A stretch of DNA of 64,000 nt from Chitinophagales bacterium. GTDB lineage: Bacteria; Bacteroidota; Bacteroidia; Chitinophagales; Saprospiraceae. Positions 40,656-50,134 of this stretch are shown here, piece by piece. Below the pieces are notes generated by a model that worked only from the letters and a program-made list of their open reading frames with translations, was not told the DNA's origin and did no database searches. A program made the translations under genes and the position numbers. Location of the stretch: assembly GCA_022360175.1 (NCBI GenBank), contig JAKSDI010000100.1, positions 124,001 to 188,000 on the forward strand, in the 5' to 3' direction. How positions within the stretch are numbered: the first letter of the stretch is position 1; each line of letters begins with the position of its first letter.

Positions 40656-42833
40656 ATGGCAATCTTATCGTCGATCGCTGCTTTATCAAAGCGCGTGGAT
40701 TTTGGAAAAAAAATTTTAGGGACACTGCGTTCATTTATGAAAAATGATCGTCTTCCCAAAGGGGAAAGAGGGGTATCATTACCAGAAAAGGAGGGCTTGG
40801 TTAAATCTCCCCATCTATTAAAAGAACCGGTTCATGCATTGAATCAATTGCTACAGCATTATAAGGAAGAACTTCAGCGACTAGCTGACAGAGGCGGAGT
40901 TGAAGGCGCGAAGGGATTACCCCGGGTGGAAGAAGTTCCGGGATCTACAGAACGGGAAATAATACAAGCAGCCGGGAAAGCGAGACAAGAACTGGACCAT
41001 CATAATGCGGTGGTGATGCTGGCATTGGAAAGGAAGATACAGGAAGCAAAATCAGGCCTTGAAGAGCCACCTGACAAGGAGAAACTGCTACAGGAGCTTA
41101 AACCAAAGAAACGCCAGCTTCTTGTTGCAGCCAATCTTTACTCGCCAACGCAACAAACGGTCGCCGCGAAAATAGCAGAACTAGAAGAAGAAAACAGGCA
41201 GTTGGAAGAACGGCTTGATGACTGTAATGCCGAACATCACCAGTTGCTAACCACAGATTATGGTGGCATTCCTCCCCGGCGGCACTGGTACCATCGACGG
41301 GGAATATTCATTAGTCTGTTGGTGATGCTTTTTATTGTGGAGATTCAGGTTAATTTCTATTCCTTTATGAGTCAGGGATTTGGCGATACCAATCTAACCG
41401 CCTTGTTATTGGGTTTTTTCTTTGCTGCTTTACAGGGATATTCCGCAGAACGGCTTGGCTTTGCCTGGCAGAATGGACAAAAAATACACATTTGGATTTC
41501 CCTGGGCTTTACCATTTTATTTTGCCTTTTGATGAGTGCCTTCAGGCTTTCAATGGATATTAGTTTTTTCATTAAGATGGTTTACCTGCTGATTAATTTT
41601 ATTATTGCTGCGATTGCTGTTTATGCGACCAGTCTTTATTATCAGCATCGCCATTATTTTGCGGTTGCCGAGGAGCGAGCGCAGATACCTAAAAAAATAG
41701 TAACAATTACGCAGCAAATAGAGACGATCAAACAAGATCATGAAGATCGTTGTACGGCTATTAAGTTAGGGATTGAGCAGGAAGCAGAACAAAAAGTAAG
41801 CCATGAAGCACAGCGGCTGCAAGAGCTAAAAATAGATGCGGACCATGCCCTAAAAATGTGGAAAACCCATTATGAAGCCGGTTTGGATGAGATTGAGCGA
41901 GCAAAGAAAAAAGCACTTGAGCAGTATCGTTTTACCAATCAACAGGTCAGGAAGAAATACCGGCATCCAGTCATTACGCAGTGGCAGGGATCTGGCAATC
42001 ATTCTACGGATTCCACTCTCCTCAATGGCATCGCGGGGCTGCTCCTGGTATGTTGTTTAACATTCAGTATTACTGGCTGTAGCTCGGATGTTTTTCCTGC
42101 AAATACCATTGAAATTATACTTGATAAAACGGATGGCAATAATGTTGATATAGACCATCATGCACTGGCAGATTATATCTGCCAGCTTGCATTGGCCGAT
42201 GGGAAAAAAGATAGTTGGGGAGCGGTTACGGTTAATTTTAGCGAGATCGGGGAGACATCAAATATTCAGGCGGTCTCGATTCATTTATCTGCGAGTGAGG
42301 GGTTCTGGCAACGTCAGGAAATCACTCACCAGATAGCACTGGATCAATTTCATGGCTCGATTGTGCGAATGCTTGACAGTTTGAATCAACCCGGACCGGA
42401 AACAGATTTCTCCTTTATTCACCGAAATATTTATCATCGGCTCAAATGGTTAGGGCAGCAGCCCGGAAAACGTTACCTGCTATGTTTTTCTGACCTGATT
42501 TTAAATACTCCGGAAGTGAATTTCTATCATTATCAGGATCATCCGGAAATGCTCCATCGTCATCAGGAATCTGTTTTCAGAAGAATGATCGAAAATTATA
42601 CGCTTGATGGGTTGCCTGAAATTACTCTCATCAATATTTATCAGGCAGACAAGCATCATGATGGGCTTCATGAAGCAGCAAAACGTTTTTTTGGATATTA
42701 CTGGATCAGTTTAGGGATAGATGTTGAGTTTTTGACAGGACTTCCCCTTTCTTTTCCTGTAAGCAAGCACAAAAAAATAACCAGTCATTTTCAGGAAACT
42801 GAAACATCTCTTTCCAATACGCACAATAATTAA
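40656..42833 (+). CDS. Multi-pass membrane protein with coiled coils, internal lipobox-like segment and vWA-like C-terminal domain
   Basis: 725 aa. Coiled-coil part about 60-200; four membrane helices (about 214-236, 245-262, 277-298, 303-327); a second coiled coil (about 335-435); then LLLVCCLTFSITGCSS (about 462-477), which looks like a lipoprotein signal in the middle of a chain; then a domain starting TIEIILDKTDGNN (about 485-497), with a MIDAS-like start as in von Willebrand A domains. It looks like a membrane protein fused to a former lipoprotein. It precedes the coupling ATPase in the transfer region. I do not recognise it as a known T4SS part. Start ATG 40656. Confidence 0.6.
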   Translation: MAILSSIAALSKRVDFGKKILGTLRSFMKNDRLPKGERGVSLPEKEGLVKSPHLLKEPVHALNQLLQHYKEELQRLADRGGVEGAKGLPRVEEVPGSTEREIIQAAGKARQELDHHNAVVMLALERKIQEAKSGLEEPPDKEKLLQELKPKKRQLLVAANLYSPTQQTVAAKIAELEEENRQLEERLDDCNAEHHQLLTTDYGGIPPRRHWYHRRGIFISLLVMLFIVEIQVNFYSFMSQGFGDTNLTALLLGFFFAALQGYSAERLGFAWQNGQKIHIWISLGFTILFCLLMSAFRLSMDISFFIKMVYLLINFIIAAIAVYATSLYYQHRHYFAVAEERAQIPKKIVTITQQIETIKQDHEDRCTAIKLGIEQEAEQKVSHEAQRLQELKIDADHALKMWKTHYEAGLDEIERAKKKALEQYRFTNQQVRKKYRHPVITQWQGSGNHSTDSTLLNGIAGLLLVCCLTFSITGCSSDVFPANTIEIILDKTDGNNVDIDHHALADYICQLALADGKKDSWGAVTVNFSEIGETSNIQAVSIHLSASEGFWQRQEITHQIALDQFHGSIVRMLDSLNQPGPETDFSFIHRNIYHRLKWLGQQPGKRYLLCFSDLILNTPEVNFYHYQDHPEMLHRHQESVFRRMIENYTLDGLPEITLINIYQADKHHDGLHEAAKRFFGYYWISLGIDVEFLTGLPLSFPVSKHKKITSHFQETETSLSNTHNN

Positions 42834-42896
42834 TTGCAATAAAACAGAGCCATTTTTATTGCAATGCTCAAACGCCGCGCAGGCTTACGGTGCATA

Positions 42897-42914
42897 GGCG
42901 CACAGTTGTGCGCC
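42897..42914. terminator. Perfect hairpin between transfer genes
   Basis: GGCGCACA and TGTGCGCC with a 2-bp loop. A second small hairpin (AGCCAGcataCTGGCT) follows near 42970-42985. Neither has a clear T-run. Confidence 0.4.
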
Positions 42915-43052
42915 AGCACCAATTCGGTCATCTGTAAAAATCAGGTGAATGGGTGATAGAATGATTCAAGCCAGCATACTGGCTGGCTTCTTATGCAGGC
43001 TTTCATGACAAAACCGGTATAAGAGGCTGAACCCTGTTAAATTTGAACAATT

Positions 43053-44492
43053 ATGAGCTTTTTCCAGCGTAAGAATAAATTTTCCAGTACTCTGGATCGT
43101 CCTTTACTTACTCTTAGCAATCAAAACCACCCTGATGATCAGTTCACGGTGAGGGATTTGTTTGAAAATATTTTTATCGCGGGTTCGACGGGGACGGGGA
43201 AGACGTCTACGGTGGGGTATTATCTGGCAAAAAACCTGCTGAATGTGAAGGGAGTTCCTCCCCCGGAGCGGATAGGGATCATTGTATTTTTATATAAGGC
43301 GGGGGATATTCACCAATGGATAGAATGGGTAGAGGCAGCGCATCGGCTAGATGATTTAGTGGTGATTGGGCCGGATGATAAGGATGTGTTTAATATTCTG
43401 GAGGCTTATCAGGAAAAGGAGGCGATTACGATTGTGGATACGCTGATGATTCTGGCGGGATTGACCAGCCAGGGCAATAGCAAGGAGGTGGAAGCCTACT
43501 GGGAACAAATGAACCGGCAGAGGCTCCACCGGTTGATATGTTTGGCAAAGCTGGCCAGGGAGCCGCTGAATATTTTGACCCTTTACCGTTTACATAGTAG
43601 TGCGCCGCAAATGCCGGAACAGATGCGTGATAAGCAATTTTGCGCCCATTCCTATTGCTGGCAGATGCTGGCAAAGGCGGCTTCCTTTTGTGGCGAAGAG
43701 CATGAAGGCTTTCGTCAGGTGGAGGATTATTTTGTTCGGGAAATGCCATATATGGCGGATCGCACCCAAAGCTCTATTTTGAGTATGACGGGTTCCATCT
43801 TAGAACCTTTTGTTTCGTCAATCATGCTTCGCCAGTTATTTTGTGGTAAAACCACTTTGAGCCTGGATGAGATGCTTTCAGGGAAGATTGTCCTGATTAA
43901 TTTACCAATCCAACAATATGATTACGCGGCAAAGCTGGCACAAATTATGCTGAAGCATGTGCTGCAAAAGCGCATTGAGGAACGGGATGTGACGGTTTTA
44001 CCCAACCCGGTTTGCTTATGGATTGATGAATATCAGCATTTTATTTCGCCGTATGACTTTCTTTTTCTTTCAACGGCCCGTTCATCGCGTGCGGGATCCG
44101 TCCTGATGACCCAGAATGTGAGTAATCTTTATGCTCAAATTGGAGGGAGTGGTAAAATGGCGGAAGAACGGGTGAATTCCCTGCTGGCACTGACCAACCA
44201 CAAGATTTTTCTGGCCCAGAATAACCACATTACCAATGAATTTGCCAGTAAGACCATTGGGATGGGAATTCACCGCTTGGGGACCAGTTCGGTCCAGATA
44301 CAACAATTTGCCGGCAATGCGGGGGTGTCGGAATCTTACCATTATCAGGTAATGCCCCGTGATTTTACCATGCTTGCCCGTGGTGGTATCCATTATGGCG
44401 GCAGAGTTGATGCGATTGTGACAGCCACGGGAAAGACATTTAGCAATGGAAGAAATTATCTGAAAGTATCCTTTAAGCAACCCTGGATGTGA
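43053..44492 (+). CDS. VirD4/TraD-like coupling ATPase
   Basis: 479 aa. Walker A is GSTGTGKTS (residues 44-52) and Walker B WIDEYQHF (about 327-334), followed by STARSSRAGSVLMTQNVSNLYAQIGG, a typical arrangement for type IV coupling and TraG/TraD-like proteins. A downstream ALTNHKIFLAQNN segment matches the TraM-recognition part. No N-terminal membrane helices are seen, so it may attach through neighbouring membrane proteins. It would bring the relaxase-bound DNA to a secretion channel, perhaps of a helper element. The FCGKTTLSLDEML region lies mid-protein. Confidence 0.82.
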   Translation: MSFFQRKNKFSSTLDRPLLTLSNQNHPDDQFTVRDLFENIFIAGSTGTGKTSTVGYYLAKNLLNVKGVPPPERIGIIVFLYKAGDIHQWIEWVEAAHRLDDLVVIGPDDKDVFNILEAYQEKEAITIVDTLMILAGLTSQGNSKEVEAYWEQMNRQRLHRLICLAKLAREPLNILTLYRLHSSAPQMPEQMRDKQFCAHSYCWQMLAKAASFCGEEHEGFRQVEDYFVREMPYMADRTQSSILSMTGSILEPFVSSIMLRQLFCGKTTLSLDEMLSGKIVLINLPIQQYDYAAKLAQIMLKHVLQKRIEERDVTVLPNPVCLWIDEYQHFISPYDFLFLSTARSSRAGSVLMTQNVSNLYAQIGGSGKMAEERVNSLLALTNHKIFLAQNNHITNEFASKTIGMGIHRLGTSSVQIQQFAGNAGVSESYHYQVMPRDFTMLARGGIHYGGRVDAIVTATGKTFSNGRNYLKVSFKQPWM

Positions 44493-44523
44493 GCGACTGA
44501 TTGATCCATTAGACGATCAAACG

Positions 44524-44586
44524 CTGCTACATGGTAGCAGAGATGACACGACAAATGATGTGAAGCGGTGCATTTGCACCGCTTCA
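44524..44586. terminator. Two consecutive perfect hairpins after the coupling gene
   Basis: CTGCTAC-ATG-GTAGCAG (44524-44540) and TGAAGCGGTGCA-TT-TGCACCGCTTCA (44561-44586), the second followed by an A/T-rich stretch with TCTATTTTATT. Confidence 0.6.
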
Positions 44587-44626
44587 ACACTCTATTTTAT
44601 TAATTAATCCTAAAATACTGATTCTT

Positions 44627-45370
44627 ATGCAATATCAACCTGATCAAAATAATGAGACCATGTTTCTGGATGACTATAGTGATTATATGTCTAATGGCTG
44701 GTACTCTTTTACCAAACGTATTTTTTGGATTCTGGTAAATGCCAATACCATGTTACTGATGGTTATTCTAAATAAGAATATGGGGTTGCGGGTTGCGAAG
44801 AGAAGCGAAAGCATTTTTGCGCTGATCTGGCTGGTGGTTTTGTTTAATATTTCTATTTTTTCACAGGAACCGGAAACGGGAGTGGTGGATGAGACGTTGA
44901 GTGCGCCGATTATTATGATTCACGGGATTCTGTTTGCCATTTTTGCTATTTGGCGCAAAGTGGGGGCTTGGTGGAATATGCGTAATAGTGGCAAGCCCGG
45001 TTTTATCAGACGGCTGGATTATGGCATTGGCGACAGTGTGGTTTATCCGGTGATTCGTGCCATATTAAAACCATTGCGCCTGGTGGATCATGAAGCGAAC
45101 CCCAAAACATTATGGAAAATGACAGAAGATCGGTGGATGCAGATTTGGCAACCGCTGATGTTACTCGCCATTGGTGTTTATTTCATCTATGCGGGGTATG
45201 AAGTCTATGGGAAATTCCTGCTATTGGCAACGGTTTGTTTTTTTTATGTCACATTCCGTGCCTTTGATAATACCGCAAGAATGAGGCAGGCGCAGGTGGA
45301 TGCAGAAATCGCCGGCGAAATGATTAACCCCATGCAGCAGGAGAATAACAGGCATGTGATTGGGGAGTAA
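44627..45370 (+). CDS. Polytopic membrane protein in the transfer region
   Basis: 247 aa with four or five hydrophobic helices: about 30-50 (IFWILVNANTMLLMVI), 62-78 (IFALIWLVVLFNISIF), 92-110 (IIMIHGILFAIFAIW), 183-200 and 205-222 (LLAIGVYFIYAGYEVYG, LLLATVCFFYVTF). The ends are acidic and cytoplasm-like. No family recognised. Placed between the coupling ATPase and the relaxase, so it may be a membrane anchor for the coupling protein. It is bounded by hairpins on both sides, so it is likely its own transcript. Confidence 0.6.
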   Translation: MQYQPDQNNETMFLDDYSDYMSNGWYSFTKRIFWILVNANTMLLMVILNKNMGLRVAKRSESIFALIWLVVLFNISIFSQEPETGVVDETLSAPIIMIHGILFAIFAIWRKVGAWWNMRNSGKPGFIRRLDYGIGDSVVYPVIRAILKPLRLVDHEANPKTLWKMTEDRWMQIWQPLMLLAIGVYFIYAGYEVYGKFLLLATVCFFYVTFRAFDNTARMRQAQVDAEIAGEMINPMQQENNRHVIGE

Positions 45371-45398
45371 TGAAAGAGGTCTGATTAATTTTTTCACC

Positions 45399-45427
45399 CA
45401 TATCCCGTTGCCAGGCAACGGGATATG
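45399..45427. terminator. Perfect 14-bp hairpin
   Basis: CATATCCCGTTGCC (45399-45412) and GGCAACGGGATATG (45414-45427) around a single base. It lies between the membrane protein gene and the next small gene. Confidence 0.6.
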
Positions 45428-45443
45428 AAAAACATCAACATCA

Positions 45444-45827
45444 ATGGGATGGACTCGATTAATCCGCCAGGTGGCAAAGAATTTTCAGGAACGAACTAAA
45501 AAAGCAACATCTCGCCATACCGCCAAAGCACAAGGCAAGAGCAAATCGGAAGAGACGCTTCATTCGCAACCGCGAGACAAGACCAATGCGACGGATGGAA
45601 TGTCTAAGCAAGCAAAGGAAAAAGCGTTGCGGGAAGGGCAAAATCTGAAAAAGGAGGGCCTGACAACGAAGGAACGATACCAGGCGCCGGATAATACACA
45701 GACAGGTGATAATGTGACTTACCGTTCCCGCGAGATTGCCAGGGAAAAGCCGGTTTATGATCCGGAAATTCAGCCTTCTCCTACCCCGGCAGTGAGCAAG
45801 GGAAAAACGGCGGGCAGAGAGCTGTAA
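45444..45827 (+). CDS. Basic, disordered small protein before the relaxase
   Basis: 127 aa, very rich in Lys, Arg, Gln and Thr with few hydrophobics (TRHTAKAQGKSKSEETLH, KQAKEKALREGQNLKKEG). No fold motif. Start ATG 45444 follows the hairpin closely. The position near the relaxase suggests a relaxosome or DNA-binding accessory role, which is inference only. Confidence 0.45.
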   Translation: MGWTRLIRQVAKNFQERTKKATSRHTAKAQGKSKSEETLHSQPRDKTNATDGMSKQAKEKALREGQNLKKEGLTTKERYQAPDNTQTGDNVTYRSREIAREKPVYDPEIQPSPTPAVSKGKTAGREL

Positions 45828-45979
45828 TCAATTGATTTTAATAGCAATTTATGCTATAGTCACTTTAGATGGGGACCATTTGAATATTGGCTGGAAACGG
45901 GTTTTATACATACCGGTTTTTTTGCTGTGAAGTGAGCGGTATCCAGGAATAGTGCGAGCAGAATGAAGAAAGGAATAAT

Positions 45980-46366
45980 ATGCTGGATGTGATTGTTGAT
46001 GCAGAGATTGCGGATGTGAGAGAGCGGGCAGTGAATGGGAATCTGGATTCGATCACCTATTTGGCGACCTGCATTCAAAAAGGGTTCTATACGCCTAAAA
46101 ATACAGACCGGGCACTGGCGCTTTTTAACTATGTGATTGCCCGCAAGGAGGAGATTGTCCATAAGGAAACATACTGGAATGCCCTGTGTCAGAAAACATA
46201 TATTCATGGAGAAAGGGGGGAAAATGAGGTGATTGACCAGCTGGCGCTGGAGCTGATTCGTGACATTGTGAAATATGATCCTTGTGAATGGGATTATGGC
46301 CGGTTGAGAAGTTCGGTGCGGTGGCTGGAGGATCGCTTCAGGCAGGAAAATGATGGGGCAGGTTAG
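45980..46366 (+). CDS. Small helical repeat (Sel1/TPR-like) protein
   Basis: 128 aa. LDSITYLATCIQKGFYTPKNTDRALALFNYVI resembles one Sel1/TPR-like unit; the C-terminal half is helical and acidic. No signal peptide. Start ATG 45980 has an AGGAAT sequence about 8 nt upstream. Function unknown; it precedes the relaxase by 237 bp, which show nothing definite. Confidence 0.5.
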   Translation: MLDVIVDAEIADVRERAVNGNLDSITYLATCIQKGFYTPKNTDRALALFNYVIARKEEIVHKETYWNALCQKTYIHGERGENEVIDQLALELIRDIVKYDPCEWDYGRLRSSVRWLEDRFRQENDGAG

Positions 46367-46603
46367 CGAGCTTTTTATAACGAAATCTTAGGGGTGAGCG
46401 GGTGATGTAAGGGATTGGTCTTGAATATTATTGCCCCTTTTTTCTTCTGGATAGGCCCTGCGAGACAGGCAAGATGGGGCTCTGTTTTTCTCTTTTCTAA
46501 ATCGGTTTTTTCTCTTTTTGCATGGGCTGTTTTTCTTTTAAGCATTGCTTAGACGAGATGCCTGTAGGAATTAAAAAAGAGGGGGCTTTGAAGCTTATAT
46601 AAT

Positions 46604-49303
46604 ATGCTACGGATAACGCAAAGCAAGAATGCGGCGGGGGCTGCGAAATATTTTGATGAAGGGTTGCAGCGGGCCGATTACTTTGCCAAAGAGGAGCAGA
46701 CCGTTGGCGCGTGGGGCGGGAAGGCGGCGGCGAGGCTGGGGCTTTCCGGCAAGGTACAAAAGGAGGATTTTGTCGCCCTTTGCCATAATAAGGCACCGGA
46801 TGGGGGGCGATTAAATCCTCGCCATAGTGTGGACCGGAAAGTGGGGTATGATTTTACATTTTCCGTTCCCAAGTCGGTGAGTGTGGTTTATGCGGTGACC
46901 GGGGATGCGCGCATTTTGCAGGCGTTTGAACAATCGGTCGAACGCACCATGAAAGAGATTGAAAGGCGGATATGCACGCAGACGGGGCAGGGAAAGGACA
47001 AGCATTATCAACCAACGGGTGAAATGATGTGGGCTTCCTTTACCCACCGGACCAGCCGGCCCGTTGACGGGGTGCCGGATCCGCATTTGCACCGCCATTG
47101 TTTTGCAATAAATTCAACCTGGAATGAAAAGGCACAGCGATTTCAGGCGGGGGAGTTTGGACCGATCAAGCAGCAGGCACCCTATTATGAAGCGGCCTTT
47201 GAATCCCGCATGGCGGCGGCGATGGTGCAGCTTGGATATTCCGTGCAGCGGCGAGGCCTTAGTTGGGAAGTGGCGAATATTGCGGATCAGACCTTGCAGA
47301 AATTTTCCCGTCGGACGGTGGCGATTGAAGCACGTGCCCGGCGGGAGCAACAGGAACATGGCGTGATTTCTGCCCGGCAGAAAGATCAGCTTGGAGCCTT
47401 AACCCGCGCCCAAAAACAGGCGGGACAGCCCTGGAGTCGTTTATGTGATCGCTGGCGTCGTTGGTTAACGGATGAGGAGCGCGAAGCACTGGCACAATCA
47501 TCTGCCAGTGACAAAGCGGCTGAAAAGAAGAAGGGTGTGAGCGCAGAAGAGGCGGTGGCGCGCGCCGGCCGGCATTTATTTGAAAGAAAAACGGTGGTAA
47601 AGGAGTATCAGCTCAAGGCGGAAGCATTGCGGCGAGGTTATGGGGAGATTCTGCCGCGCGAGCTGGAGCCTGCGCTGCAACAGGGCGAATATTACCGGCG
47701 AGAGATCAAAAATCAATGTTACATTACGACCCGCGAAGCTGTGGCGGAGGAATATCGCCTGTTGCGGTATGTGCGCGAAGGGATGGGCAAACAGGAACCT
47801 TTAAACCCGCAATATCAGCCGCAGGCAATTTATTTAAATGCGGGGCAGAAAGCGGCGATAGAACATGCGCTGACAGACCGGAATCAGGTAACCATTATTG
47901 CTGGCGGTGCCGGCACCGGGAAAACCACCCTGATGAAGGAAGTCCGTGACGGGATAGAGGCAGGGGGGAAAAAACTAATGGGATTTGCCCCGTCGGCCGC
48001 TGCGTCCAGAGGGGTGCTTCGCTCAGAAGGGTTTAGCGGGGCGGATACACTTGCTCAGCTATTACATAACCCCAAAATGCAGGAGCAATGTAAGGGGAAT
48101 GTGATTTGGGTTGATGAGGCAGGATTAGTGGGAAATAAGGATATGAATGCCCTTTTTGACATTGCCCGGCAACAAAATGCCCGGCTGTTACTGACCGGAG
48201 ATATTCGCCAGCATAGTGCGGTGGCTGCCGGTGATGCGTTGCGTATTCTGGAACAGGAAGCGGGGATCCCCGTAGCACGGGTGCATAAAATTCAGCGCCA
48301 GAAAAACAGCCAGCTTTATAAACAGGCGGTACGGCTGGCGGCGCAGGGCAAAGGCGATGCCGCCCTGTTTCAACTGGACCGAATGGGAGCAGTGATTGAG
48401 GAGGCGGATGGGAAAAAGCGGCGGGACCGGCTAGTGGAGGATTATGTGCAGCACCGGTCAAAAGGGAAAAGGCTGTTGATTATTGCCCCTACCCATAAAG
48501 AGGGGCGAGAGGTGACCGATTGCCTGCGCCAGCGGCTGAAGCAGGAAGAACAGCTTGGCAAGGCGGGGCAGGCCTATGATGTCTTAAAGAACCTGAATTG
48601 GACCGGGGAGCATAAAAGCGATGCGTTTCATTATCAACAAACAGGGCTGGTATTGGAATTTCACCAGAATGCGCAAGGGCACCGTAAGGGAGAGCGTTGG
48701 CAAGTGGTGGAAGGGACGGTTCAAAATGGTACCATAATGGCCGTGTCGGAAACGGGCCAACCGGAGCGCATTAACCTGCAACAGTCAGAGCGTTTTACGA
48801 TCTACCGACAGGAAAAACTCGAACTGGCCCAAGGGGATGTGATTCGAGTGACGAAGGGAGGCAGGACCAATGAGGGAACCCGAATCAATAATGGGGACAT
48901 TTTCACTATTCATGGCTTTACCGAAGAGGGGCATTTGCGTTTGCATACAGGGAAAACGCTGGCAAAATCCTTTGGGCATGTCACTTATGGCTATGTGACC
49001 ACATCGCACAGTTCACAGGGTAAGACGGTGGACCATATTCTGATTGCGCAGTCAGGTGATTCATTCCCGGCATCGAACCAGCAACAATTTTATGTTTCTA
49101 TTTCCCGGGGGCGTGAAGCCTGCCGGATTTATACCGATGATAAAAAGGCATTGGAACAGGCGGTGAAACAAAATGGGCAGCGAATGACTGCCAGGGAGGT
49201 TTCAGAAATTGACCGCCAGCGGCAACAATCTATGATGCCGCCGGCAGGGCAAGGGCTGACTAAAGAAAAAGAACAACATCATGGACCAAACCTATCATTA
49301 TAG
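46604..49303 (+). CDS. MobF-family relaxase with helicase domain (TrwC/TraI-like)
   Basis: 899 aa. The relaxase part (about 1-300) has Tyr16 and Tyr26 as candidate nucleophiles (KYFDEGLQRADYF), SVPKSVSV, and the three-histidine metal site in PDPHLHRHCF (about 161-169). The helicase part has Walker A GGAGTGKTT (about 434-442), Walker B IWVDEAG (about 500) and a C-terminal STRG-like region (SISRGREACRIYT). This nicks the origin of transfer and unwinds DNA. It is GC-rich. MobF relaxases usually work with a T4SS; none is encoded here. The end overlaps the next gene by 23 bp. Start ATG 46604. Confidence 0.93.
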   Translation: MLRITQSKNAAGAAKYFDEGLQRADYFAKEEQTVGAWGGKAAARLGLSGKVQKEDFVALCHNKAPDGGRLNPRHSVDRKVGYDFTFSVPKSVSVVYAVTGDARILQAFEQSVERTMKEIERRICTQTGQGKDKHYQPTGEMMWASFTHRTSRPVDGVPDPHLHRHCFAINSTWNEKAQRFQAGEFGPIKQQAPYYEAAFESRMAAAMVQLGYSVQRRGLSWEVANIADQTLQKFSRRTVAIEARARREQQEHGVISARQKDQLGALTRAQKQAGQPWSRLCDRWRRWLTDEEREALAQSSASDKAAEKKKGVSAEEAVARAGRHLFERKTVVKEYQLKAEALRRGYGEILPRELEPALQQGEYYRREIKNQCYITTREAVAEEYRLLRYVREGMGKQEPLNPQYQPQAIYLNAGQKAAIEHALTDRNQVTIIAGGAGTGKTTLMKEVRDGIEAGGKKLMGFAPSAAASRGVLRSEGFSGADTLAQLLHNPKMQEQCKGNVIWVDEAGLVGNKDMNALFDIARQQNARLLLTGDIRQHSAVAAGDALRILEQEAGIPVARVHKIQRQKNSQLYKQAVRLAAQGKGDAALFQLDRMGAVIEEADGKKRRDRLVEDYVQHRSKGKRLLIIAPTHKEGREVTDCLRQRLKQEEQLGKAGQAYDVLKNLNWTGEHKSDAFHYQQTGLVLEFHQNAQGHRKGERWQVVEGTVQNGTIMAVSETGQPERINLQQSERFTIYRQEKLELAQGDVIRVTKGGRTNEGTRINNGDIFTIHGFTEEGHLRLHTGKTLAKSFGHVTYGYVTTSHSSQGKTVDHILIAQSGDSFPASNQQQFYVSISRGREACRIYTDDKKALEQAVKQNGQRMTAREVSEIDRQRQQSMMPPAGQGLTKEKEQHHGPNLSL

Positions 49304-49682
49304 ACCGGAGAAAAAATGGCAGGAGCATGCCGCACCAGAGCCGGAATCAAAGGCGTTATTTTATACGGAAATTCGCCAGCATGGAGCGGTGGCGCATTCC
49401 ATACGTTTTGTGCTGAAGACCCAGTGCCAGCATTGCCTGCCAGTGCATGAAATACTGGAGATTTATTTTGATCCAACGGAAGGAATTCGCCTGTTTTTTC
49501 GTTCGGCCACGGTGATGATAAAGGGGCGTCATCTGGAGATACTTTACCGCTTGCTTTCAGAGCGGCGCATTATTGAGATTCGGGAGTTCAGTGAGGAAAG
49601 CAGTGTGTTTTTTGAGAAGGAAATATTGTTTATCAGCGCGATTCATTATGAATCGGAGCATTTATTGAAAGCGGGACTGTAA
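49281..49682 (+). CDS. Conserved-looking small protein downstream of the relaxase
   Basis: 133 aa, starting within the relaxase end, so translationally coupled. Mixed alpha/beta, no signal peptide; Cys52 and Cys55 lie in the TQCQHCLP segment, which could bind a metal but lacks a second pair. No family recognised. It ends before a strong terminator and forms an operon with the relaxase. Confidence 0.6.
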   Translation: MDQTYHYRPEKKWQEHAAPEPESKALFYTEIRQHGAVAHSIRFVLKTQCQHCLPVHEILEIYFDPTEGIRLFFRSATVMIKGRHLEILYRLLSERRIIEIREFSEESSVFFEKEILFISAIHYESEHLLKAGL

Positions 49683-49733
49683 TAAAGAGCAATCCATAAA
49701 AGGCGGTGCATCCGGTGAATGGCGGTGGGAAAT

Positions 49734-49760
49734 AAGGGGGGAGCTTGAGCCCCCCCTTTT
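49734..49760 (+). terminator. Strong GC-rich terminator after the relaxase operon
   Basis: AAGGGGGG (49734-49741) pairs with CCCCCCCTTTT (49750-49760), with a short AGCTTGAG loop and a T-run on the plus strand. Convergent SSB lies just beyond. Confidence 0.8.
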
Positions 49761-49765
49761 CCTTG

Positions 49766-50134
49766 TCAGGATTCGTTATTCTTCCTGACAAGGGGTGCCT
49801 GTTCTACTTTATAAGCGATGATAGAGGCCTCTTTCTTGGTAATGACGTCTCCTTCACCATTGACAACATCATAGGGACGATAAGATAAACTGCCTTCTAT
49901 TTTGATACGTGTTCCTTTCTTAAGGTTTTTAAGCATTGCAATAACGGTAGGGCTGAAGGCTACCACATTATGCCAGATCGTTTCTTTATCGACCCATTCA
50001 CCGGCATCATTCTGATAGCTGTCTGTTGTGGCGATGGACAGGGCGGTAAATTCTTTTCCGTCTTTTTGACTGGTTAAAAGATGGGCGTCTGATCCCATAT
50101 TTCCGATAAGTGTTACCATGTTCGTAAGAGCCAT
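49766..50134 (-). CDS. ssb: Single-stranded DNA-binding protein, element copy
   Basis: 122 aa. OB-fold of SSB: MVTLIGNMGSDAHL, then SIATTDSYQ, WHNVVAFSPTV (about 54-64) and GTRIKIEGSLSYRPYDV. The C-terminal acidic tail of chromosomal SSB is replaced by RKNNES, so it lacks the usual DDDIPF-like end. The start has GGAGG about 8 nt upstream. Coats single strands during transfer and replication of the element. Confidence 0.9.
   Translation of the reverse strand: MALTNMVTLIGNMGSDAHLLTSQKDGKEFTALSIATTDSYQNDAGEWVDKETIWHNVVAFSPTVIAMLKNLKKGTRIKIEGSLSYRPYDVVNGEGDVITKKEASIIAYKVEQAPLVRKNNES

Noticed and set aside
40656-42833. Reading this protein as a VirB4 or TraC ATPase
   Set aside because: No Walker A or B motif; it is coiled coil, membrane helices and a vWA-like end.
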